Source: Streptosporangium saharense (lineage in GTDB: Bacteria; Actinomycetota; Actinomycetes; Streptosporangiales; Streptosporangiaceae). From it: a stretch of 64,000 nt of DNA. Below the pieces are notes generated by a model, which was not told the DNA's origin, did no database searches, and saw nothing but the letters and a program-made list of their open reading frames with translations. The translations under genes and the position numbers were made by a program. Position 1 is the stretch's first letter. Each line of letters starts with the position of its first letter. The stretch is from positions 1,342,432-1,406,431 of the forward strand of contig NZ_JACHJP010000001.1 of NCBI RefSeq assembly GCF_014203715.1, read 5' to 3'. This document shows positions 44,116 through 51,838 of this stretch, piece after piece.

Positions 44116-44165
44116 CGGTGTCCCCTTCGGCGGTTCGGCCTCCGGTGTGTGTTCTGCTGGAGCCC

Positions 44166-44197
44166 AGCATGGCCGGGGCCGATCGAGGAACGCTTGA
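44166..44197 (-). promoter_or_regulatory. SARP-type promoter of the carboxylase operon
   Basis: On the minus strand TCAAGCG and TCGATCG are 11 bp apart, followed after exactly 8 bp by CATGCT (44166-44171) as -10. The sequence closely resembles the tailoring-operon site at 24910 (TCAAGTG, TCGAGCG, TAGCAT). The -10 lies about 50 bp before the carboxylase start. Confidence 0.7.
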
Positions 44198-44312
44198 AAC
44201 AGCCTCGCACCCGATGCATTTGGGGGAATATGTCGGCTTTTAAAGCGCGATCAATGGATTTTTCGCGAGAAAAGGTAAGAAAAGGCGCGGTACACCAGTC
44301 GAGGAGGGCGTA

Positions 44313-44921
44313 GTGATCCGGGTCCTGGTAGCCGAGGACGTCAACATGATCCGGGGCGCACTGGTGGCCCTGCTGGAGCTTGAAGACGACCTCACCGTGG
44401 TCGCCGAGGTCGGCGACGGCGACCGGATCGTCCCCGAGGCCGTACGGCACCGCCCAGACGTGGCCCTGATCGACGTGGGCCTGCCGGGGCTCGACGGCAT
44501 CAGCGCCGCGACCAGGCTGCGCGAGACCCTGCCCGGGTGCCGCACGCTCATCCTCACCGGCCTGGGCAGGCCGGGGACGCTGCACCGCGCCATCGAGGCG
44601 AAGGTCTTCGGATACGTCCTGAAGGACGCCCCGCCGGAGGAGCTGGCCCACGCCGTACGGGCCGTCGCGGACGGGCAGCACGTCTTCGACCCCAAGCTCG
44701 CGCTGGCCGCGTGGAACGACGGGGCCAACCCGCTCACGCTGCGCGAGGCCGAGGTGCTCAGGCTGGCCGGGTCGGGGGCGGGAGCGCGGGAGATCGCCGC
44801 CTGCCTGTCGCTGTCGCCGGGGACCGTGCGCAACTACCTCACCGCCATCGTCGCCAAGCTGAACGCGCGCAACCTCATCGACGCGCTACGTCTCGCACAG
44901 GAATCGGGGTGGCTGTCCTGA
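44313..44921 (+). CDS. NarL/DesR-type response regulator
   Basis: 202-residue two-component regulator. Receiver domain: AEDVNMIRGALVALLELEDDL, phosphoacceptor aspartate near residue 54 in ALIDVGLPGLDG, and the K in VLKDAPPEEL. C-terminal LuxR helix-turn-helix: LTLREAEVLRLAGSGAGAREIAACLSLSPGTVRNYLTAIVAKL. GTG start after GAGGAGGGC. The last 36 bases overlap the convergent histidine kinase gene, its presumed partner. It marks the right edge of the cluster; control of the cluster is possible but not shown. Confidence 0.92.
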   Translation: MIRVLVAEDVNMIRGALVALLELEDDLTVVAEVGDGDRIVPEAVRHRPDVALIDVGLPGLDGISAATRLRETLPGCRTLILTGLGRPGTLHRAIEAKVFGYVLKDAPPEELAHAVRAVADGQHVFDPKLALAAWNDGANPLTLREAEVLRLAGSGAGAREIAACLSLSPGTVRNYLTAIVAKLNARNLIDALRLAQESGWLS

Positions 44922-45830
44922 CACCCCCTCGACGGAACCGGAGACACCCGAGGAGCCGGAGGAGAACGTGCCCTGGGGGATCGCGACCTCAAGCACGAAC
45001 CGGCCACCGGAGCGGGCCGCGGAGAAGCGGCCGTTGACCGTGGCGACCCGGGCCGCGAGGTTGGCCAGCCCGTTGCCGCCCCTGGAAGGACGCCAGGGGC
45101 TGCCCGGCGCGCAGTCGTTGGCCAGGACCATCGTGACCGCCTCGTCCGTCGACCGGACGGCGATCTCACACCAGCGGCCCGTGCCGTGTTTGAGGAGGTT
45201 GGTGACGCCCTCCCGCAGCACGATCGCCAGGACGGTCCCCGTGTCGGGGTCGAGCGGCTCAGGGGAGATGTCCGCCTCGACCCGGATGCCCAGGCCGGAC
45301 AGCGTCGAGCGCACCGAGTCCAGTTCGTCCCGCAGCGACATCCTGCTGTGGTTGTGCGACAGCTCACGGACGTCGGCGAGCGCCTTGCGCGAGATCTCGA
45401 TGATCTCCGAGAGCTCCTCCCTCACCCGGGGCGACTCGGCGGGGGTGATCCGCCGGGCCAGCTCCCCCTTGAGAGTGATCGTGGAGATCCCGTGGCTGAG
45501 CAGGTCGTGCAGGTCGCGGGCGATCCGCTCGCGCTCCTGCGCGATGGCCGCCGCGCACAGCAGCTCCGCCTTGGCCGCCTCAAGGGCCGCCCGGTGCCCC
45601 CGCCACCTGACCAGGGCGTCCCCCAGGCGCCGCAGGGTGAGGAAGCCGATCCCGGTCGCCCCGGCGACGGCCAGCGCGACGAGCCCGCCGAGCAGCAGGT
45701 CCTCGCCGAAACTCGCGTCGAGGACGCGGGCGCCCCAGAAACCGCACTGGGCGGCGATCATGACCGCCGCGAGCGAACGCAGCCGTGCGGACGCCCGCCG
45801 CGAAGTGTCTGACCTTGCGATTTCTTCCAT
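44886..45830 (-). CDS. HisKA_3-type sensor histidine kinase
   Basis: 314-residue membrane sensor kinase. Two hydrophobic segments lie in the first 80 residues (LRSLAAVMIAAQCGFWGARVL and LLLGGLVALAVAGATGIGFLTL). Then comes the dimerisation and phosphorylation helix ERERIARDLHDLLSHGISTI with the histidine near residue 107. The ATPase domain has LREGVTNLLKHG (N box), but the glycine box reads ANDCAPGSP, lacking the usual DNGxG, before GGNGLANLAARV. The GGAG before ATG 45830 fixes the start. It converges on the response regulator with overlapping 3' ends. Confidence 0.88.
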   Translation of the reverse strand: MEEIARSDTSRRASARLRSLAAVMIAAQCGFWGARVLDASFGEDLLLGGLVALAVAGATGIGFLTLRRLGDALVRWRGHRAALEAAKAELLCAAAIAQERERIARDLHDLLSHGISTITLKGELARRITPAESPRVREELSEIIEISRKALADVRELSHNHSRMSLRDELDSVRSTLSGLGIRVEADISPEPLDPDTGTVLAIVLREGVTNLLKHGTGRWCEIAVRSTDEAVTMVLANDCAPGSPWRPSRGGNGLANLAARVATVNGRFSAARSGGRFVLEVAIPQGTFSSGSSGVSGSVEGVSGQPPRFLCET

Positions 45831-46015
45831 CGTCACACTCCAAAGCACAAGCTGGGGCGTCGACTGCAACGGATGCGTAGATCAGCGGTCCATAGCAACT
45901 GTACGAGGGGGGAATGCACCCCTTCACCGGGCTGTCCGGTCGCTCCCAGGAGTGACATCCCGGATCACTCCCGCGCGCGACGCGCCGCAGAGGGGCTACG
46001 TCCGAGCATCGGAGC

Positions 46016-47500
46016 ATGAACTTCCCCTCCCGTGGAAGGCCGCGCGGCGGCCTGCTGCTCACGGCCCTGCTGACCGTCCTGTCCGCCGTCCTGCTCGGCC
46101 TCGGCACCGGGCTCGCGCCCCTGTGGTGGTGCACCTGGATCGCGGCGCTGCCCGTGCTGGTGGCCGCCACCAGGACCGGGCCGTCCCTCGCCTTCGCCGC
46201 GGGCACCCTGGCCTGGCTCGGCGCGCAGACCCCCATGTGGGGTTACTACGGCGGCACCCTGGAACTGCCGACGCCCATGGTCATCGGGCTCATCCTGGGC
46301 ACGTCGGTCCTGTTCGGGCTGTCGGTCGCGTCCTTCCGCGCGCTCGCCGTACGGGGAAGGCCGGTGACGGCGGCGCTGACGTTCCCCGCCGCCTGGGTCG
46401 CGGTCGAGTTCGTCGTCTCGCTCACCCTGCCGCACGGCGCCTGGTGGAGCCTGGCCTACTCCCAGGCCGAGGACCTGCCGGTGCTGCAGCTCGCCTCGCT
46501 GACCGGCCCGTGGGGGCTGACCTTCCTGCTGTTCGGCACCCAGGCCGCGCTCGCCGTCCTGCTGGCCCGCCTGCTGTCCACGGCCCGCGCGCTGTGGCTC
46601 GCCGGAGCCGTCGTCGCGGTGCTGACGCTGGTGCTGGGCTACGGTCTCGTACGGCTGACCGCCCCGGCCGGCGGGAGCGGTGTCCGGGTGGCGCTGCTGG
46701 CCACCGACAACCCCAACGACCCGGCACCGGTGAACACCCCCGAGGGCAGGAAGCTGCTCGTCCGCTATCTCACCGAGCTGGACGGACTGCGCGCCGACGT
46801 GGCGGTGCTGCCGGAGAACACCTTCGTCGTGGAGAAGTCCCACCTGCGGCTGCTCTCCGGCCCATTGGGCGAGCTGGCCGCGAAACGGCACATGACCATC
46901 CTGGCCGGGACGACCCTGATCGACGGCACCCGGCACACCAACACCGCCTTCGCCTTCCCCGCTGACGGCTCGGCGCCCGTCCGCTACGACAAACGTCACC
47001 TCATCCCCGGCCTTGAGTCCGAGTTCGACACGGGGGACAGGGACGTGTTCATGCCGGGCTCGGACGGCAGGTGGGCCATCGCGATCTGCAAGGACCTGGA
47101 CTTCCCCGCCCTGGTGCGCGGCTACCGGCAGCGGGGCGCCTCGGCGATCTTCGCCCCCGCCTGGGACTTCCCCGGCGACGAGTGGATCCACAGCAGGATC
47201 GCCCTGGCCCGCGGCGTGGAGAACGGCATGGCCGTCGCCCGCGCCCCACGCGGCGGCGACCTGCTGGCCAGCGACTCCCGGGGCCGGGTGCTCGGTATCG
47301 CGCGGACGAACCCGGGCTTCGCCTCCGTCGTCCTCACCCTGCCCGAGGCCACCGGAGGCACGCCGTACAGCATGTTGGGCGACTGGCTAGGATGGGCCGA
47401 CCTCCTGCTCCTGCCCGCGCTGCTGGTCGTGGGCCTGCGGGGACCCGTGGGAGGGACAGGAGGTGAGCGTGCGGCGCGTCGCCTGGAATCTCACATCTGA
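46016..47500 (+). CDS. lnt: Apolipoprotein N-acyltransferase
   Basis: 494-residue membrane enzyme that adds the third acyl chain to lipoproteins. The N-terminal half has about six helices, and the C-terminal half is a nitrilase domain on the outer face with the catalytic triad in place: Glu in VLPENTF near residue 267, Lys in YDKRHLIPGLESEF near 326 and Cys in AICKDLDFPAL near 358. A final helix ends the protein. GGAGC precedes the ATG. Its 3' end overlaps the next kinase gene by 38 bp. Confidence 0.93.
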   Translation: MNFPSRGRPRGGLLLTALLTVLSAVLLGLGTGLAPLWWCTWIAALPVLVAATRTGPSLAFAAGTLAWLGAQTPMWGYYGGTLELPTPMVIGLILGTSVLFGLSVASFRALAVRGRPVTAALTFPAAWVAVEFVVSLTLPHGAWWSLAYSQAEDLPVLQLASLTGPWGLTFLLFGTQAALAVLLARLLSTARALWLAGAVVAVLTLVLGYGLVRLTAPAGGSGVRVALLATDNPNDPAPVNTPEGRKLLVRYLTELDGLRADVAVLPENTFVVEKSHLRLLSGPLGELAAKRHMTILAGTTLIDGTRHTNTAFAFPADGSAPVRYDKRHLIPGLESEFDTGDRDVFMPGSDGRWAIAICKDLDFPALVRGYRQRGASAIFAPAWDFPGDEWIHSRIALARGVENGMAVARAPRGGDLLASDSRGRVLGIARTNPGFASVVLTLPEATGGTPYSMLGDWLGWADLLLLPALLVVGLRGPVGGTGGERAARRLESHI

Positions 47501-48590
47501 GCTGTCCCCCCGCACGCTCGACGTCCTGCTCGCCCTCGCCGCGACCGCGGCGACCGTGGTGCCCACCCTGTGGCCCAGGCCCGCGGAGTGGTGGGTGGTC
47601 GCGCTGGCGTTCGCCTCCTCGGCCCCGGTGCTGTGGCGCAGGCGGGCCCCGGTGCTCGTCTCCTTCCTGACCGGGCTGGCGATGACCGGGCTCGTGCTGT
47701 GGGAGAAGCCGTTCCTGCCGTGGGGACCGCTGATCGGCGTCTACACCATCGCCGCGCTGAGCGGCGCCACCGTACGGCTGCTCGCCGTCCCGTTCATCGG
47801 GGGCACCGTCTACCTCTCGCTGGTCATGCCGGGGGAGGAGACGGAGGCCTACCGGATGGTCGGCACCGCCTTCGTCGCTGCCTACGCCCTGGGCACCAGC
47901 ACCCGGGCACGGGCCGCGGGACGCGCCGAACGGGCCGAACGGGACCTTCGGCTCGAACAGGAGCAGGAGGCCGCCGCCGCGCGGGAACGCACCCGCATCG
48001 CCCGCGACGTGCACGACATCGTGACCCACTCGGTCGGGCTGATGGTGGTGCAGGCCGAGGCGGGCTCCGCGGTGCTCGACGTCGATCCCACCCGGGCGCG
48101 CACGGCCCTCGACGCGGTCGCCGAGACCGGCAGGACGGCCCTGGTCCAGCTACGGGGCCTGCTGGGCACCCTCAGGGACGACGGCCCCGTGACACGCACG
48201 GAACGGCCCAGCCTGGCGGCCCTGCCCGAGCTGGTCAGGCGGACCCGGCTCGCGGGCCTCGACGTGCGGCTGCTGACCGAGGGCCGTCCGGGGAAGGTGG
48301 CCGCGGAGACCGAGGTCACGGCCTACCGCGTCGTCCAGGAGGCGCTGACCAACGTCGTCAGGCACGCGGGCGCCCGCGCCGCCCTCGTCACGCTCGGCTG
48401 GACGGCCACCCACCTGACCGTGACCGTCGCCGACGACGGCAAAGGAGACACCGGGAGCGGGGGCGGCCACGGTCTGCGGGGGATGCGCGAACGCGTCACG
48501 GCGGGCGGCGGCGTCCTGCGCGCGGGAACCTCGGAGGACGGCGGGTTCGTCGTGCGGGCCGAGCTTCCCCGGGGGGTGGGGGAGCCGTGA
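47463..48590 (+). CDS. DesK-type sensor histidine kinase
   Basis: 375-residue sensor kinase. About four to five membrane segments lie in residues 15-150, followed by a coiled region (RAERAERDLRLEQEQEAAAARERTRIARDVHDIVTHSVGLMVVQAEAG) with the phosphorylated histidine near residue 183. The ATPase domain has VVQEALTNVVRHAGA and DDGKGDTGSGGGHGLRGMRERV with glycine boxes intact. GTG start inside the end of lnt behind AGGAG; GTGA overlap with the response regulator. The signal is unknown. Confidence 0.92.
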   Translation: MSVRRVAWNLTSELSPRTLDVLLALAATAATVVPTLWPRPAEWWVVALAFASSAPVLWRRRAPVLVSFLTGLAMTGLVLWEKPFLPWGPLIGVYTIAALSGATVRLLAVPFIGGTVYLSLVMPGEETEAYRMVGTAFVAAYALGTSTRARAAGRAERAERDLRLEQEQEAAAARERTRIARDVHDIVTHSVGLMVVQAEAGSAVLDVDPTRARTALDAVAETGRTALVQLRGLLGTLRDDGPVTRTERPSLAALPELVRRTRLAGLDVRLLTEGRPGKVAAETEVTAYRVVQEALTNVVRHAGARAALVTLGWTATHLTVTVADDGKGDTGSGGGHGLRGMRERVTAGGGVLRAGTSEDGGFVVRAELPRGVGEP

Positions 48591-49243
48591 TCCGCGTGCT
48601 CGTCGCCGACGACCAGGACCTGTTCCGGGCGGGTTTCGCCATGATCCTGGGGGTCCAGCCCGACATCGAGGTGGTCGGCGAGGCCGCCGACGGGGAGGCC
48701 GCCGTCGCGCAGGCCGTACGGCTGCGCCCGGACGTGGTGCTCATGGACGTGCAGATGCCGGGAATGGACGGCATCGACGCCACCGCGCGGATCTGCGCGG
48801 AGACCGACGCCAGGGTGCTCGTGCTGACCATGTTCGACCTGGACGACTACGTCTACGACGCGCTGCGCGCCGGGGCGAGCGGCTTCCTGCTCAAGGACAT
48901 CCGCAGGCAGGAGCTGGCCGACGCCGTACGCGTGGTGGCCAGGGGAGAGGCCCTGCTCGCCCCCACCGTGACCAGGCGGCTCGTGGAGACCCTGGTGCGC
49001 CGCCCCGGGACGGTTCCCCGGGCCTCGTCACGGCTGTCCGGACTGACCGAACGCGAGACCGAGACGCTGCGGCTGATGGCGAAGGGGCTGTCCAACATGG
49101 AGCTGGCCGAGAGGCTCGTCGTCAGCGAGCACACCGTCAAGACGCACGTGAGCCGCGTCCTGACCAAGCTGGGGCTGCGCGACCGGGTCCAGGCCGTCGT
49201 GTTCGCCTACGAGTCGGGCCTGGTCGTCCCCGGCGAGGAGTAG
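48587..49243 (+). CDS. NarL-type response regulator
   Basis: 218-residue partner of the kinase just upstream. Receiver: ADDQDLFRAGFAMILG, aspartate near residue 54 in VVLMDVQMPGMDG, lysine in FLLKDIRRQEL. DNA-binding LuxR domain: [45 protein letters not shown]. Starts at GTG overlapping the kinase stop. Targets are unknown; it converges with fbiB. Confidence 0.94.
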   Translation: MIRVLVADDQDLFRAGFAMILGVQPDIEVVGEAADGEAAVAQAVRLRPDVVLMDVQMPGMDGIDATARICAETDARVLVLTMFDLDDYVYDALRAGASGFLLKDIRRQELADAVRVVARGEALLAPTVTRRLVETLVRRPGTVPRASSRLSGLTERETETLRLMAKGLSNMELAERLVVSEHTVKTHVSRVLTKLGLRDRVQAVVFAYESGLVVPGEE

Positions 49244-49256
49244 CCCGGTGGGGGTG

Positions 49257-49273
49257 CCCCGCCGAGGGCGGGG
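49257..49273. terminator. Hairpin between convergent regulator and fbiB genes
   Basis: CCCCGCC and GGCGGGG form a tight 7-bp GC stem around a GAG loop, in the 63-bp gap between the stops of the two convergent genes. Likely a shared terminator without a T-run. Confidence 0.55.
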
Positions 49274-49306
49274 GGCCGGGTCTGGGCGGACGCCTCAGCG
49301 GACGTC

Positions 49307-50626
49307 TCAGCGAACGACGAGGAAGTCGTCGGCCTTCCTTGGGGCGCGGTCCCTGGGCGGGGCCGCGGGACGGCCGACGGCGACGGCGCCCATCGGGTCC
49401 CAGTCGCGGGGCAGGCCGAGCACCTCGCGGACCACGTCACGGCAGAACATGGTCGAGGAGACCCAGGCCGAGCCCAGCCCCTCGACCGCGAGCTGGACCA
49501 GGAGGTTCTGCACCCCGGCACCCGCCGCGACCACGAACATCTCCCGCTCGGCCGCGTTGCGCCGGTCGTCGCGGTAGGTGTGCGCGCCGTCCGTCACCAT
49601 GCAGGGCACCACGAGGTACGGCGCGCCGCGCAGCACCTCGCCACGCCCGACCCGCCTGGCGATCCTCTCCTCGGAGAGACCGTCACCGCGCAGGTCGGCG
49701 ATCCACGCCTCCCGCATGGCGTCCAGGAGCTTGGTCCTGACCTCGGGCGACTCAAGCAGGACGAACCGCCACGGCGTGGTGTGGTGCGGGGCGGGGGCGG
49801 CGATCGCCGCCTCGACGGCCCTGCGGACCTTGGCGCCGTCGACGGGCTCCGGGGAGAAGGAGCGCACGGTCCTGCGGGCGAAGAGCACGTCCCGCGAGCC
49901 GTACCGGAACATGTCGTCCTCGGACTGGCGGACCAGCTCGCGGACGCCGAGACCGTCCTCCCGGGTGGTGTACTCGGCCATCCCCCTGACCACCGCGACC
50001 GGGGTCTGGGCGAGCTTGCCCTTGACCAGGTCGCCTGCGGCGGCCAGTTCGTCGGCGACCGCGGTCAGGGTGACCTCAAGGGCGTTGCCGTGGTCGTCGG
50101 ACATGCCCCGGTAGTCGAGCATCGGGGTCACCCCCGCCACGCCGATCGCCATGTCGGTCTGGCCGTTGCGCCACGGACGGCCGAAGGTATCGGAGACGAC
50201 CACGCCGACCGAGACGCCGAGCCTGCGCCGTACGCTCTCCCGCACCGCGGCGGCCGAGGCGTCGGGATCGACCGGCAGCAGCACGACGGTGCCCGGCTCG
50301 GTGTTGGAGGCGTCAACGCCCGCGGCGGCCATGACGAACCCGTGCGCGGTCTGCGCGATCACCGTCTCACCCCGGCGGGCGACGACCCGGACGGTCTCCT
50401 CGGCGATGGCCTCCGGCCTGGTGACGTCCCGCAGGACCCGGCCCTCGGCCTTGCTGGAGATCTTGGAGGTGACGACGAGGATGTCGCCGTCCCGCAGGTC
50501 GGGCGCGGCGTCCGCGATCAGCTCGCCGACGTCGTCGCCCTCCTTCACCTCGGGGATGCCGGGGACGGCGAAGATCTCCAGCCTGGCGTCCTGGCCGTCG
50601 TCCTTGGCGCGGCGGATCCTGCTCAT
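49307..50626 (-). CDS. fbiB: FbiB, F420-0:gamma-L-glutamyl ligase with nitroreductase-fold domain
   Basis: Adds glutamates to F420-0 to make mature F420. The 439-residue protein is the two-domain actinobacterial form. The N-terminal CofE-type ligase has [33 protein letters not shown] and [25 protein letters not shown]. The C-terminal nitroreductase-fold domain, which binds FMN, begins near residue 245 ([25 protein letters not shown]) and runs to [18 protein letters not shown]. Overlaps the fbiA stop by ATGA. Confidence 0.96.
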   Translation of the reverse strand: MSRIRRAKDDGQDARLEIFAVPGIPEVKEGDDVGELIADAAPDLRDGDILVVTSKISSKAEGRVLRDVTRPEAIAEETVRVVARRGETVIAQTAHGFVMAAAGVDASNTEPGTVVLLPVDPDASAAAVRESVRRRLGVSVGVVVSDTFGRPWRNGQTDMAIGVAGVTPMLDYRGMSDDHGNALEVTLTAVADELAAAGDLVKGKLAQTPVAVVRGMAEYTTREDGLGVRELVRQSEDDMFRYGSRDVLFARRTVRSFSPEPVDGAKVRRAVEAAIAAPAPHHTTPWRFVLLESPEVRTKLLDAMREAWIADLRGDGLSEERIARRVGRGEVLRGAPYLVVPCMVTDGAHTYRDDRRNAAEREMFVVAAGAGVQNLLVQLAVEGLGSAWVSSTMFCRDVVREVLGLPRDWDPMGAVAVGRPAAPPRDRAPRKADDFLVVR

Positions 50627-51576
50627 CGGGCGTCCCCGTCCCCACGCAGGGACAGGGCAAGGTCGAGGGCGGCCCGCGCGATGTCGGCGGCGGCCTCGAC
50701 GTCGTGCATGATCAGGGGCCGGGCCTCGACGCGCACGCCGTCGAGGGCGACCCCGGCGTCCTCCTCGGCGACCAGCCAGCCGTCGACCAGCGGCGAGCCG
50801 TACAGGTCGAGGACCGCCTGGGCGGTGGTCTCCACGCCGATCGCGGTCAGGCAGGCGTCGGCCATGCCGCGCACCGGGGCGCCGCCGACGATGGGGGAGA
50901 CGCCAACGACAGTCTTGGCCTCAAGGGCCTCGCGGATGCCCTTGATCTGCAGGATCGTGCCGATGCTCACGACGGGGTTGGACGGGGGCAGGATCACCAC
51001 GTCGGCCTCGGCGATGGCCTGGAGCACGCCGGGGGCGGGCCGCGCCTCCTCGGCGCCGACGAGGATGATCCGCTCGGCCGGGACCGAGGCGCGCAGCCGT
51101 ACCCACCACTCCTGGAAGTGGACGGCCCTGCGGCCCCGCTCGTCGGAGATGACCACGTGGGTCTCTGTCCTGTCGTCGGTCATCGGGATCAGCCGCACGC
51201 CGGGCTGCCAGCGGGCGCACAGCGCCTCGGTGACCGCCGACAGCGGGTATCCGGCCGAGAGCATCTGGGTGCGCACGATGTGCGTGGCGAAGTCGCGGTC
51301 GCCCAGGCCGAACCACTGCGGTTCGACGCCGTAGGCGGCCAGCTCCTCCTTGACGACGTGGGTCTCCTTCTGCCTGCCCCAGCCCTGCTCCTCGTCGATG
51401 CCGCCGCCCAGGGTGTACATCACGGTGTCCAGGTCGGGGCAGACCTGGAGGCCGAAGAGGGTGATGTCGTCACCGGTGTTGCCGATGACGGTGATCTCTG
51501 AATCGGGAACGGCGGAACGGAGACCGCGCAGGAAACGGGCGCCGCCGATTCCGCCTGCGAGGGACACAATGCGCAT
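50623..51576 (-). CDS. fbiA: FbiA, phospho-enolpyruvate/lactate transferase (CofD family)
   Basis: Transfers the phospho-three-carbon unit to FO to form (dehydro-)F420-0. The 317-residue protein has the CofD signature: [14 protein letters not shown] at residues 5-18, [45 protein letters not shown] and [17 protein letters not shown]. There is no obvious ribosome-binding site before the ATG, but AACACT lies seven bases upstream, so it may be leaderless like fbiC. Confidence 0.96.
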   Translation of the reverse strand: MRIVSLAGGIGGARFLRGLRSAVPDSEITVIGNTGDDITLFGLQVCPDLDTVMYTLGGGIDEEQGWGRQKETHVVKEELAAYGVEPQWFGLGDRDFATHIVRTQMLSAGYPLSAVTEALCARWQPGVRLIPMTDDRTETHVVISDERGRRAVHFQEWWVRLRASVPAERIILVGAEEARPAPGVLQAIAEADVVILPPSNPVVSIGTILQIKGIREALEAKTVVGVSPIVGGAPVRGMADACLTAIGVETTAQAVLDLYGSPLVDGWLVAEEDAGVALDGVRVEARPLIMHDVEAAADIARAALDLALSLRGDGDAR

Positions 51577-51838
51577 GCGCCCCAGTGTTCCACTGCCCTG
51601 TTCGCGCCGTCCTCAGGGGCCTTCACGGGGTTCGTCAAGGGGGCGGGGCGAGTTGTCTTGATCGTTATGTGCGGTGTCTTCGCTGGCAGGATGATCTCTG
51701 GAGCTGCCCGAAATATGTCGTAATAGGGTGCTATGAAGTACTTATGGGATTCATGGGCTTCCTGGGTCTCCCGACACCTAAGTCAGCCGTGTGCAAAACT
51801 TGCCCCCGGGTTTACCTGAGAACCCTTTGGGAGTAATC

